DNA from: Treponema sp. UBA4692
Lineage (GTDB): Bacteria; Spirochaetota; Spirochaetia; Treponematales; Treponemataceae
Assembly: GCA_002404895.1 (NCBI GenBank)
Contig: DHKO01000026.1
Coordinates: 1 to 33,167 of the forward strand
DNA: 33,167 nt
Direction: 5' to 3'
Part shown: piece by piece, positions 1 through 8,082 of the stretch
Layout of the letters: each line of letters begins with the position of its first letter
Position numbering within the stretch: position 1 is the first letter of the stretch
Program-made: the position numbers and the translations under genes
The notes under the pieces: model-generated
Databases searched by the model: none
Told to the model about the DNA's origin: nothing
The model's input: the letters and a program-made list of their open reading frames with translations, nothing else

Positions 1-185
1 TTTTATAGAACTATACTTTGAGCGTTTTTGTTTGTCAAGCAGCCTTGACCTTCTGACAAAACTGTGCAGAAAATGTCAGGAACGGATTTTGCTTTTGGTT
101 TATCCTGATGATGTGCCGCGGCGGAACGGAAACTTTTTCCGCATTGCACGCACAAATCAAACTGGTTTTCAGCAGGGGAAAGAAA

Positions 186-1097
186 ATGGAATGGCTTACG
201 GCGATGAAAAAATCAATCGGGTTCATGGACTCCCATCTTTGCGACGACATTTCGGCAGATGACGTTGCAAGTGAAGTGTTCATGTCTCCGTTTTATTTTC
301 AGCGCGGATTCAAGATTCTGACCGGAATTACGCCGGCCGAGTACATAAGGAACAGGCGGCTTTATCTTGCGGCTCTTGACGTTCTGGGCGGAAAGGAAAA
401 AGTGATTGACACCGCGCTCAAGTACCGCTACGAGACTTCCGAAAGCTTCACGCGCGCGTTCACGAGGTTTCACGGAGTTTCGCCGGTTCAGCTCAAAAGT
501 TCGCCGGAGCAGCTTCACGTTTTTCTTCCGCTGAAAATCACGATTTCCATCACAGGAGGAAACAGAATGGAAAAACTTGACTTTACGGTAAGCCCGATGT
601 TCGGATTCAAGGTGATTGGTTTTGAGAGGATTTTCAGCATGGAAAATTCCTATGGCGAGATTCCGAAATTCTGGGACGAGCTTCGCGAAAAATATCTTGG
701 CGCGGTCTGGAGCGGAAAAAAGGACTTGTCGGAAATTGAGCAGGCGGTCAAGGACAACTTAATCGGCGAGTACGGAGTGTGCATTGACTACATTGGCGGC
801 GGAAAGTTCCGCTATCTGGTCGCGGGAAAATACTGCGGCGGAAAAGTTCCAGCTGGGCTAAAACTTTTCGAGTTTCCGGACATGGAATGGGCAAAGTTCA
901 GTTGTACAGGTCCAATGCCTAATGCTCTTCAGAACGTGAACACAAGAATCTTCAGGGAATGGCTTCCGGGCAACCCCGACTACGAGATGGCGGCCGGCTA
1001 CAGCATCGAATGGTACGACAACAGCCCGATGGACGGCGAGGACTACAAAAGCGCAATCTGGATTCCGGTTTCCAAGAAACAGGTAAAACAGAAGTAG
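186..1097 (+). CDS. AraC-family regulator with GyrI-like effector domain
   Basis: A cytoplasmic transcription regulator of about 303 residues. The N-terminal ~105 residues form an AraC-type double helix-turn-helix (ISADDVASEVFMSPFYFQRGF, then the second helix pair around SESFTRAFTRFHGVSP). The C-terminal ~155 residues after NRMEKLDFTV resemble the GyrI-like/AraC effector-binding fold that senses small hydrophobic ligands. I chose the ATG at 186 because GGGG lies about 7 nt upstream and the HTH begins right after it; the frame is open upstream to 108 but that stretch is not HTH-like. It stands alone, converging on LysR 1 across a palindrome array. The ligand and targets are not visible. Confidence 0.9.
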   Translation: MEWLTAMKKSIGFMDSHLCDDISADDVASEVFMSPFYFQRGFKILTGITPAEYIRNRRLYLAALDVLGGKEKVIDTALKYRYETSESFTRAFTRFHGVSPVQLKSSPEQLHVFLPLKITISITGGNRMEKLDFTVSPMFGFKVIGFERIFSMENSYGEIPKFWDELREKYLGAVWSGKKDLSEIEQAVKDNLIGEYGVCIDYIGGGKFRYLVAGKYCGGKVPAGLKLFEFPDMEWAKFSCTGPMPNALQNVNTRIFREWLPGNPDYEMAAGYSIEWYDNSPMDGEDYKSAIWIPVSKKQVKQK

Positions 1098-1108
1098 GGA
1101 AAGCGCAA

Positions 1109-1327
1109 CTGTACTGGGTACGAAACTCACTTTCCTCAAATTCTGCAGTCGTGCTCAGTACGAACGGTGTTTTTTTCAAATTCCTTCCTTCGTATTCACT
1201 ACGATTGCCGGCTTTTTTTCAAAATGCAAATCGTACTGAATACGAATGTTGTTTTTCATAATTTTCTTGAATCGTAATCAGTACGAACGCTGATTTTTCA
1301 GATTCCATAAATCGTATTGAGCACGAA
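1109..1327. repeat. Tandem palindrome array 1, six units, 40-41 bp period
   Basis: Six copies of a 15-bp near-palindrome of consensus TCGTACTNAGTACGA start at about 1109, 1149, 1190, 1231, 1272 and 1312. They are separated by T-rich spacers of about 25 bp that often read TTTTTTCAAA. The array fills the gap between two convergent genes (AraC ends 1097, LysR ends 1396). Each palindrome could fold as a 7-bp hairpin followed by T residues. Units 3-6 align with units 4-7 of the array at 18952. The spacers are similar to one another and no cas genes are present, so this is not a CRISPR. Confidence 0.85.
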
Positions 1328-1395
1328 TTTCTTTTTCGCCCAGCCTTGAAATCGCTTCCGCAAGTCTTGTCCTCATTTTTCGGCTAACTGTTTTT

Positions 1396-2292
1396 CTACA
1401 GCAGTTCTCTTTCGTCTTTGTGCGCCTCGTAAATCTCCTTTGTGATTTCTATGAATCTTCTGGTTGTTTCCCGGCGGTCGTCGCTTCTTTTTGCGAGAGC
1501 GCAGTCGATTGGAGTTCCGAATGTGATTGGAATCCACTTGAATTCATCCGTGCGGTCGTTGCAGAATCCGGGCGAAAGGCACACTCCGTTTCCTGCCGCC
1601 ACGTTTGCGAGCGTTGTAAAGTGGTCTTCGCTGTTCATCGTCTGCACGTGAACCGAGTCAATCACAATGTCCTGCGCTTTTTTAAGCTCCGGCGGCGAGC
1701 CTCCTCCAATCATCAGAGTTCTTCCTTTTAAATCCTGCGGCGAAACCGAGCTTTTCTCTGCGAGCGGGTCTTCTTTCTGAACAATCAGATAGATGCGGCT
1801 CTGAAAAATCGTGTGGGCTTCAATCTGCGGAATGTGCGAAAGTGCGTTTTTCCGCCCGAACATTATGTCCGTCTTTCCTCCAAGAAAATTTTCCGTGCGG
1901 CTTTTTCCGTACTGAAAAAGAATGTTCAGAAGAACGTGCGGAAATTCCTTTTTGAAATCCCTCATTATCTGCGGCAAAAAACAAAGCGCGCTCCTGAGCG
2001 GAATCGAGACCGAAAGTGAGTCCGTAAAACCGTTGCTTATGTTTTTTGAAGTCTCAACCGCGCGCCGAAGCTCCTCCTTGATTTTCACAAGTTCCGAAAC
2101 AAAAGCGTTTCCGGCAGGCGTAAGGGCAGCCCCTTTTCCCGAGCGCAGAAAAATCGCGAACCCAGCCTCCTCCTCAAGCGTCTGAATCTGGTAAGAAAGC
2201 CCCGGCTGGCTTATGCTGCAGTTTTCCGAGGCCTTCCTGAAATTAAGCGTGTGCGCAAGCTCAATCGCGCAGTCAATCTGTCTTGTAGTCAT
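1396..2292 (-). CDS. LysR-family transcriptional regulator (LysR 1)
   Basis: A 298-residue LysR-type regulator of typical length. The N-terminal winged HTH is clear (TLNFRKASENCSISQPGLSY, then QIQTLEEEAGFAIFLRSGKG), followed by a periplasmic-binding-protein-like co-inducer domain. It is transcribed divergently from the R-M island. Its upstream region carries the left copy of the 33-bp direct repeat with a LysR-box-like sequence (TTCAAT-N6-ATTGGG). The right copy of that repeat lies upstream of the hydrolase operon at 8512. I infer that this operon was its original divergent neighbour and target. The effector is unknown. Confidence 0.92.
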   Translation of the reverse strand: MTTRQIDCAIELAHTLNFRKASENCSISQPGLSYQIQTLEEEAGFAIFLRSGKGAALTPAGNAFVSELVKIKEELRRAVETSKNISNGFTDSLSVSIPLRSALCFLPQIMRDFKKEFPHVLLNILFQYGKSRTENFLGGKTDIMFGRKNALSHIPQIEAHTIFQSRIYLIVQKEDPLAEKSSVSPQDLKGRTLMIGGGSPPELKKAQDIVIDSVHVQTMNSEDHFTTLANVAAGNGVCLSPGFCNDRTDEFKWIPITFGTPIDCALAKRSDDRRETTRRFIEITKEIYEAHKDERELL

Positions 2293-2322
2293 CGCCTTAT
2301 GATAAAAGTTTTTAATCGCTGC

Positions 2323-2355
2323 TTCAATAATTAGATTGGGATTTTTTATTGTGGG
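2323..2355 (+). repeat. Left 33-bp direct repeat flanking the R-M island
   Basis: This matches 8083-8115 at about 29 of 33 positions. Both begin TTCAATAATT and end TTTTTTATTGTGGG. It lies in the LysR 1 upstream region. The dyad TTCAAT-N6-ATTG resembles a LysR-type box with T-N11-A spacing. It could be a duplicated operator or target-site duplication from insertion of the R-M island. Confidence 0.75.
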
Positions 2356-2414
2356 CAGGTTTATCTCAAAAAATCACTATGGAATTTCTGCCAAAAAACG
2401 TGTATAGTAATTTT

Positions 2415-3311
2415 ATGCAAAGCATAGCGCATCCTTTTGTAAAATGGGCGGGCGGAAAAACTCAGCTCTTGCCGAAAATCAGAAAACACTATCCTCACCG
2501 AATCAAAAAATACTGCGAGCCGTTTGTCGGCGGAGGCGCGGTTTTGTTCGATGTGCTTCAAAAATGCCACCCGGAAGAAATTCTTATAAACGATATAAAT
2601 GCGGAACTTATAAACACATATTCACAGATAAAAAACAACTGCGATAATCTGGTGGAACATCTTTCAGAACTTCAGCAAAACTATAAAAGTCAGACTTTGG
2701 AAGAAAACAAGACTTTTTTCTACGAAAAGCGCCTTCGCTACAACGAACTAAAAATCAACAGAAATGACGCTGAAAATCTTGAAAAAGCCGCGCTCTTCAT
2801 TTTTCTGAACAAAACCTGCTTCAACGGACTTTACCGCGTGAACAAAAGAGGCGAGTTCAATGTGCCGTTCAACAATGCAAAAAATCCACAGATTTGCGAT
2901 AACGAAAATATAAAGGCTTGCTCCGAACTTTTACAAAACGTCCAGATGAAAACCAGCGATTATTCTTGCTGTAAAGATTTTATCGATAATGAAACTTTTG
3001 TTTATCTTGACCCACCGTATCGTCCTCTTACACAGACGGCAGCTTTCACATCATATTCAGAAAATCAGTTTTCAGAAAAAGACCAGATTGAACTCGGAAA
3101 ATTCATCACCGAAATTTCCACAAAAGGCGCGAAAGTTCTTGCAAGCAATTCCGACCCGAAAAACACGAACGAGAACGACAATTTTTTCGATGAATTGTAT
3201 TCAAATTTTTCAATTGAAAGGATTAGAGCTTCCCGAATGATAAATTCAAACGCAAAAAAACGCGGAGCAATCAGTGAGCTTTTAATAAGCAACATTGCAT
3301 CGGTTTTCTAG
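2415..3311 (+). CDS. DpnM/Dam-type N6-adenine DNA methyltransferase (GATC)
   Basis: A 298-residue alpha-class adenine methylase. The SAM-binding motifs are FVKWAGGK (residues 8-15) and FVGGGAVLF (37-45). The catalytic DPPY is at 199-202, followed by RPLTQTAAFTSYSENQF, which is close to the DpnM/Dam group that methylates GATC. A DpnII-like nuclease is two genes downstream, supporting GATC specificity. No Shine-Dalgarno precedes the ATG at 2415, but TATAGT lies about 8 nt before it, so a leaderless transcript is possible. An ATG at 2379 would add 12 residues. It opens the R-M operon and base composition becomes more AT-rich after it. Confidence 0.92.
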   Translation: MQSIAHPFVKWAGGKTQLLPKIRKHYPHRIKKYCEPFVGGGAVLFDVLQKCHPEEILINDINAELINTYSQIKNNCDNLVEHLSELQQNYKSQTLEENKTFFYEKRLRYNELKINRNDAENLEKAALFIFLNKTCFNGLYRVNKRGEFNVPFNNAKNPQICDNENIKACSELLQNVQMKTSDYSCCKDFIDNETFVYLDPPYRPLTQTAAFTSYSENQFSEKDQIELGKFITEISTKGAKVLASNSDPKNTNENDNFFDELYSNFSIERIRASRMINSNAKKRGAISELLISNIASVF

Positions 3312-3317
3312 GAGAGA

Positions 3318-3863
3318 ATGAAAATGAAATACAGATTTACTGCAGAAGAACTTTTTAATCTTCCTGAATACAAACAGATTTTTATTTCAGAAATCGGTAA
3401 TCCCGACGATGATGATTATGCAAAAAGTAAATTCAAGAAAGACATTGCTAAAACAAGGAATTATAAAGATGATATTTTTTATCATGCCACCGGTGGAACT
3501 TCAGAAATTGGAGTTGGCAAAGGTTTATACCTTGGAAAAGATAAAAATGCTGTTCATAACTTTTATAATGGCGAAGGGGAATTTGGAGATGAAGTTGAAA
3601 TTTATCAAGGCAGTCCGAATTTTATAGATTTAACAGAACCAAACAAATTTGAAAAATTTGAAAAAGAAGCAATTGCAAAATATGGAAAATCATCAGATAA
3701 AAACTATTTGAACAAAAACACATTAAGACTTGGCTTTGATGGAATTCGCTATTTCGATCCATGCACAACCGGCGAAGAATGTGTCTTATTTAATGTAGAT
3801 AAAGTAAAAATGATTTCAAAGAAAAAGCGGAAAAAAGAGGATTTGTCAAAGTTTTTTAATTGA
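3318..3863 (+). CDS. ADP-ribosyltransferase-fold protein within the DpnII operon
   Basis: A 181-residue protein that I do not recognise as a named family. Its motif order resembles the H-Y-E type ART fold: FYHATGG (His56), GKGLYLGKDKNAV (Tyr71, residues 67-79), GFDGIRYFDP (139-148), and TGEECVLFNVDKVKMI (Glu153/154). The end KKKRKKEDLSKFF is basic. The start at 3318 or 3324 is uncertain: GGAG overlaps the stop of the methylase and spaces better for 3324. The gap to the methylase is 6 nt, and the DpnII gene follows within 15 nt, so co-transcription is likely. A toxin, effector or repair-related role is inference; a non-catalytic ART-fold protein is also possible. Confidence 0.65.
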   Translation: MKMKYRFTAEELFNLPEYKQIFISEIGNPDDDDYAKSKFKKDIAKTRNYKDDIFYHATGGTSEIGVGKGLYLGKDKNAVHNFYNGEGEFGDEVEIYQGSPNFIDLTEPNKFEKFEKEAIAKYGKSSDKNYLNKNTLRLGFDGIRYFDPCTTGEECVLFNVDKVKMISKKKRKKEDLSKFFN

Positions 3864-3877
3864 TTAAGAGGGGGTTT

Positions 3878-4738
3878 ATGAATCGAAATTTCACAGAATG
3901 GCTTTCAACTTTTCGAGACAGCATTGCAACTTATTCCTATTATATCGATTTTGAAAAAGTTTACGGAAATGTTGAAAATGTAAAAATCGAACTGAATATT
4001 TTAAATTCTCTGATTGGCTCAAAGACAATTGAAAAAGACTTTGAAAATATTCTTGAAAAATATCCAGAGACTTTGAAGTGCATTCCGATTCTTCTTGCTG
4101 TCCGCAATTCTGAAATTTCAGTCTCTGATGAAAACGGAAACTTGGTTTTTGATTTTGCGGCTTCAAAGCAGACTGTTTCTGAATATTCTGACTTTATGAA
4201 AAAATCCGGACTCTTTGAGCTTTTGCAGAATCATCTTGTGAACAATCTTGTTGACTATGTTACAGGCGTTGAAACAGGGCTTGATTCAAACGGCAGAAAA
4301 AATCGAGGCGGTCATCTTATGGAAGATTTAGTTGAAAGCTACATAAAAAAAGCCGGATTTGAAAGAGATAAAAATTATTTTAAGGAAATGTACATTCACG
4401 AAATCACGGAAAAGTGGAATGTGGATTTGTCCGCAATCTCAAACCAGGGCAAAATGGAAAAACGATTTGATTTCGTTGTAAAAACAGAAAACCAAATTTA
4501 TGTTGTTGAAACGAACTTTTACGGAAGCGGCGGCTCGAAACTGAATGAAACAGCAAGAAGCTATAAAACTCTGGCAGGCGAAATTGACACGATTGACGGA
4601 GTTACCTTTGTCTGGTTTACGGATGGAAACGGCTGGCAAAGCGCACGCCACAATCTGGAAGAAACATTCGATGTTATGGAAAATATCTATTGCATAAAAG
4701 ACATGGAAAACGGCGTGATTGGGAAAGTGTTTAAATAA
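3878..4738 (+). CDS. DpnII-like type II restriction endonuclease (GATC)
   Basis: A 286-residue protein matching the DpnII/MboI nuclease family in length and motifs. The family hallmark RKNRGGHLMEDLVE is near residue 140. The PD-(D/E)xK-like core is FDFVVKTENQIYVVETNFYG, followed by GSGGSKLNE. It cuts unmethylated GATC by family assignment. The frame is open from a TTG at 3860, but the ATG at 3878 has AAGAGGGGG just upstream and is chosen. It lies two genes after the DpnM-type methylase, giving the order methylase, ART-fold protein, nuclease. Base composition is AT-rich compared with flanking genes. Confidence 0.9.
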   Translation: MNRNFTEWLSTFRDSIATYSYYIDFEKVYGNVENVKIELNILNSLIGSKTIEKDFENILEKYPETLKCIPILLAVRNSEISVSDENGNLVFDFAASKQTVSEYSDFMKKSGLFELLQNHLVNNLVDYVTGVETGLDSNGRKNRGGHLMEDLVESYIKKAGFERDKNYFKEMYIHEITEKWNVDLSAISNQGKMEKRFDFVVKTENQIYVVETNFYGSGGSKLNETARSYKTLAGEIDTIDGVTFVWFTDGNGWQSARHNLEETFDVMENIYCIKDMENGVIGKVFK

Positions 4739-4752
4739 AAGGGGAGAAAATT

Positions 4753-5652
4753 ATGACACCTAAAATGGCGAAGTCAATAACCGTGAGGAAGAAAATGCTA
4801 CAGTATTCTAATGAAAACAATATTTTAATTTGTTCTGATGTATTTGAAGGCTTGCAGGCTGTTCAAAATGAGTCAGTAGACTTAATTTTTATTGATCCTC
4901 CATATAATATTGGGAAAAAATTTGATAACACTTTTGACAAATGGAGTTCTGATGAAGACTATTTAAACTGGTGCTACAAATGGATTGATATTTGCATTGA
5001 CAAGCTAAAAAAAACTGGTTCAATGTACATAATGACTTCTACGCAATTTATGCCATATTTTGATATTTATATTCGGTCAAAAATGACGATTCTTTCACGT
5101 ATAGTTTGGAACTATGACAGTTCAGGCGTTCAGGCAAAAAATTACTATGGTTCTATGTACGAGCCTATTTTGTTCTGCGTAAAAGACAAGAAGAATTATT
5201 GTTTCAATCCAGATAATATTTTAGTTGAGGCTAAATCGGGTGCACAAAGACATTTAATTGATTATAGAAAAGCAATCCCTGCTCCATATAATTCAAAGAA
5301 GGTTCCGGGAAATGTTTGGAACTTTCCGAGAGTTCGCTACAGAATGGATGAATATGAAAATCATCCGACGCAAAAACCTGTGGCATTGCTTGAAAGAATT
5401 ATAAAGGCATCGTCAAATAAGGGAGATACAGTTTTAGATCCGTTTTCTGGCACTTTTACGACTTCTTTTGTTGCTGATTCATTAGGCAGAAAATCAATCG
5501 GAATTGATATTTCGGAAGAATATTTTAAAATCGGTCTAAGACGGGTTTTGCGAATGACTGACTACAATGGAGAGTCTTTGGAAAAAGAACCGAAATCATA
5601 CCAGCGGAAAAATATTAAAATTACAAATGAAACAATGCCATTGTTTGCATAA
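4753..5652 (+). CDS. Beta-class DNA adenine methyltransferase of a second R-M system
   Basis: A 299-residue methylase with the DPPY catalytic motif first (residues 48-51, DPPYNIGKKFD), then a central recognition region, then HPTQKP (204-209) and the SAM motif DPFSGTFTT (229-237). This is the beta-class order of N6-adenine or N4-cytosine methylases; DPPY favours adenine. It is not the DpnA homologue, which is the separate gene at 6783. It has GGGGAG before the ATG, sits 14 nt after the DpnII-like nuclease, and is followed by a probable nuclease gene at 5667. The recognition sequence cannot be read from the sequence. Confidence 0.9.
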   Translation: MTPKMAKSITVRKKMLQYSNENNILICSDVFEGLQAVQNESVDLIFIDPPYNIGKKFDNTFDKWSSDEDYLNWCYKWIDICIDKLKKTGSMYIMTSTQFMPYFDIYIRSKMTILSRIVWNYDSSGVQAKNYYGSMYEPILFCVKDKKNYCFNPDNILVEAKSGAQRHLIDYRKAIPAPYNSKKVPGNVWNFPRVRYRMDEYENHPTQKPVALLERIIKASSNKGDTVLDPFSGTFTTSFVADSLGRKSIGIDISEEYFKIGLRRVLRMTDYNGESLEKEPKSYQRKNIKITNETMPLFA

Positions 5653-5666
5653 ATTATGGAGAGAAG

Positions 5667-6782
5667 ATGACAGAGCATGAATTCACAAACACAATAATTG
5701 ACATAATCGAAGTTGAACTCAAAATTGACGGAAAAGAACTTCTTCAGATTTCGCCTTTGCTTGAATATATAAACATAAAAACACGTTCTGCAAACCGCGG
5801 TTCTAAATCGCGGGGAAGTTTTGCGAATTTATATGCAATTTATGTTCTTGTAGAAGATTATATAAAAATTGTTTTTGACAAGAAACAAGATTACGGAAAA
5901 TATGCAGGCGCAGTTTTTTCTGATTTGTTTGAAAGACAACGTCAGCTTCCTTTCGGCGAAAAACTACAAAATCATGCATTGAATCATCGCCTTAACGAGG
6001 AATTTCACAAATATTTTCCTACGGTTCAAGAGCCAGTTATTATTCGTGATATTTCCACAAGCCGATATTGGATAAATATAAATTTATTGAAAATAAAAAT
6101 TGCTGGAAAAATATATGACATTAGCAAAACAATTATTAAGATTATAAATGCGTATATTAATGCAAAGAAAAATGCTTTTGAAAAATTTATCAACTCTTGC
6201 GAAGAACTGCAAAAAATATCATCAACTGATTCAGAAAAAATATTTTCTTTTTTGTCAAATTTGCTTGAACCTAATGTCGATGCAAGGCTATTTGAAATTG
6301 TAAGTTTTGCGATTTTAAAATATTTTTATTGGGAGAAAAAAATATTTTGGGGCTATGACAGAATAAATCTTACAGAAGAAAATTTAAAACTTTATAAAAC
6401 TGGCAGAACAAACGCAAATGACGGTGGAATAGATTTTGTAATGAAACCGCTTGGCAATTTTTTTCAAGTGACAGAAACTTTGGATGTGAAAAAATATTTT
6501 TTGGATATTGATAAACTGGAGCATTACCCTGTTAAATTTGTAATAAAAACAAATAAATCAGTGGAAGAAATCTTAAATCAAATTAGAGAAAATGCAATTA
6601 AGCAGTATGGAATAGAAACGATTGTAGGGCATTATATGAATTCAATCGATGAAGTCATAAATATCCCAATGTTGATTTTATACTTAAATGAAATCAACAA
6701 AAATAAAAAACTTAATAAAGTTCTTGAAGAAATTATTTTGCAAAGTAAAGTTGAATTTAATTACGAAGAAGATGGACTTTAA
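5667..6782 (+). CDS. Putative type II restriction endonuclease, specificity unknown
   Basis: A 371-residue, AT-rich gene directly after a methylase and ending immediately before the next ATG. Its core GRTNANDGGIDFVMKPLG (residues 246-263) followed by FFQVTE (265-270) resembles the Mrr/PD-(D/E)xK arrangement GGID...QVK. Glu210 in the helix LFEIVSFAILKYFY precedes it. The usual catalytic lysine of the (E/Q)xK motif is Thr269 here, so either the geometry differs or activity is altered. I cannot name the family; the pairing with the methylase at 4753 is the main support. AGAGAAG precedes the ATG. Confidence 0.7.
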   Translation: MTEHEFTNTIIDIIEVELKIDGKELLQISPLLEYINIKTRSANRGSKSRGSFANLYAIYVLVEDYIKIVFDKKQDYGKYAGAVFSDLFERQRQLPFGEKLQNHALNHRLNEEFHKYFPTVQEPVIIRDISTSRYWININLLKIKIAGKIYDISKTIIKIINAYINAKKNAFEKFINSCEELQKISSTDSEKIFSFLSNLLEPNVDARLFEIVSFAILKYFYWEKKIFWGYDRINLTEENLKLYKTGRTNANDGGIDFVMKPLGNFFQVTETLDVKKYFLDIDKLEHYPVKFVIKTNKSVEEILNQIRENAIKQYGIETIVGHYMNSIDEVINIPMLILYLNEINKNKKLNKVLEEIILQSKVEFNYEEDGL

Positions 6783-7661
6783 ATGCTCCATTCTTTCTAC
6801 AAATCCCCGAACCGCGACTTTACTCTTCTTCAAGGCGACTGCGTTGAGCTTTTGAATCAATTTGATTTCAAGTTTGATATGATTTTCGCAGACCCGCCTT
6901 ATTTTCTTTCTAACGGGGGAATTTCTGTCCAGTCCGGGAAGCAGGTGAGCGTGAACAAGGGCGGCTGGGACAAATCTCAGGGTTTTGAAAAGGACAACGA
7001 GTTCAACCGAAAATGGCTTTCTGCCTGCAGCTCGCATTTGAAGGACGAAGGCACAATCTGGATTTCGGGCACTTACCACAACATTTTTTCGGTTGCGCAG
7101 ATGCTGAACGAGCTGGACTTCCGCATTTTGAACTGCGTCACCTGGGCAAAGACGAATCCGCCGCCGAACCTTTCTTGCCGGTTTTTCACTCATTCGACGG
7201 AATTTATTCTGTGGGCAAGAAAAAGCAAAAAAGTTCCGCATTATTTCAACTACGAGCTGATGAAGGAAATCAACGGAGGAACTCAGATGCGCGACCTGTG
7301 GAGCCTGCCTGCAATCGCGAAGTGGGAAAAGTCCTGCGGAAAGCACCCGACCCAAAAGCCGCTTCCGCTCCTTGCGCGGATTATCCTTGCTTCCACAAAA
7401 GAAAACGCCTGGATTTTAGATCCGTTTTGCGGTAGTTCCACAACGGGAATAGCCGCAAACTTGCTAAATAGGCGATATTTGGGAATCGACCGGGAGACAG
7501 AATTTCTTGAGCTTTCAAAGGCGCGCCGCGAGGAAATCGAAAATCCTCAGATTCGGCAGAGCTACCGCGGAAAAATCCTTAAATATTCCGACAAGCCGAT
7601 TCGCGGAATTGCCGAGATTCACGAAAACGAGCCGGATTTTGGCATGGATTTGCCGTTTTAG
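6783..7661 (+). CDS. DpnA-like methyltransferase of the DpnII system
   Basis: A 292-residue beta-class methylase. DPPYFLSNGGIS (residues 37-48), KGGWDKSQGFEKDNEFNRKW, TWAKTNPPPNLSCRFFTHSTE, HPTQKP and LDPFCGSSTTG match the DpnA pattern closely. DpnA is the accessory GATC methylase that also modifies single-stranded DNA. In the classical Dpn operon it sits next to the other two genes; here three genes (ART-fold protein and the second R-M pair) are interspersed. The ATG follows the previous stop with no gap (TAAATG) and has only a weak ribosome site, so translational coupling is likely. Its codon use is more GC-rich than that of the preceding genes. Confidence 0.9.
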   Translation: MLHSFYKSPNRDFTLLQGDCVELLNQFDFKFDMIFADPPYFLSNGGISVQSGKQVSVNKGGWDKSQGFEKDNEFNRKWLSACSSHLKDEGTIWISGTYHNIFSVAQMLNELDFRILNCVTWAKTNPPPNLSCRFFTHSTEFILWARKSKKVPHYFNYELMKEINGGTQMRDLWSLPAIAKWEKSCGKHPTQKPLPLLARIILASTKENAWILDPFCGSSTTGIAANLLNRRYLGIDRETEFLELSKARREEIENPQIRQSYRGKILKYSDKPIRGIAEIHENEPDFGMDLPF

Positions 7662-7691
7662 GATTTTTTTCGACAACACATTTTTCGTTGT

Positions 7692-7956
7692 CTACATCCT
7701 CATAACGTTTGCCAATCTTATATGCTTTTTTATAAAATCAAAATAACGTTCTCCAACCTGGCGCACTTTCTTCAAACGTTGTTTTGATTTTCCCTGACCG
7801 CGCGCACTTTCAGACAGCGTTATTTTAACGTTTTCCGTCCGCAAGTGATTTTATAAAACGTTATCGTAACGTTCATTGTCGGCACGTGATTTCTGCTTGC
7901 GTTACTGTAACGTTCTTTGTCCGCGAGTGATTTTGCAAGATGTTACCATAGCCTAT
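7692..7956. repeat. Tandem palindrome array 3, seven units, 41-bp period, different core
   Basis: Units start near 7694, 7735, 7776, 7817, 7858, 7899 and 7940, at a regular 41-bp step. The best cores are at 7817 (GCGTTATTTTAACGTT), 7857 (AACGTTATCGTAACGTT) and 7899 (GCGTTACTGTAACGTT). Outer units are degenerate. The conserved spacer reads about TTGTCCGCGAGTGATTTTGC. Period and 7-1-7 palindrome plan equal those of arrays 1 and 2, although the core sequence differs. It follows the DpnA-like gene and precedes a terminator. Confidence 0.8.
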
Positions 7957-7984
7957 TGTTGTCATCTGTTTTCAGTTTTTTTTC

Positions 7985-8020
7985 AGGCGGCTTCTGCTTT
8001 GCGGCAGGGGCTGCTTTTTT
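7985..8020 (+). terminator. Rho-independent terminator (shared family, copy 1)
   Basis: The stem GCGGCTTCTGC pairs with GCAGGGGCTGC, allowing G-T pairs, and is followed by six T. It closes the R-M island on the plus strand. Nearly the same sequence is found at 26422 and 28001. Confidence 0.8.
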
Positions 8021-8082
8021 ATTCATCTCTCCATTTCAACATCAACTTTCTCCTAAAACTGATAGAATTTCTTTATTACTAA

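Noticed and set aside
1109..1327. CRISPR-like look of the palindrome arrays
   Set aside because: Repeats are only about 15-16 bp and diverge, spacers resemble one another, arrays 1 and 2 share spacers, and no cas genes are present.
6684..7355. Minus-strand open frame opposite the DpnA-like gene
   Set aside because: Antisense to a gene with complete methylase motifs; the composition is Arg/Lys/Val-rich noise.
7876..8082. Small plus-strand open frame over array 3 and the terminator
   Set aside because: It is translated repeat and hairpin sequence with no ribosome site.
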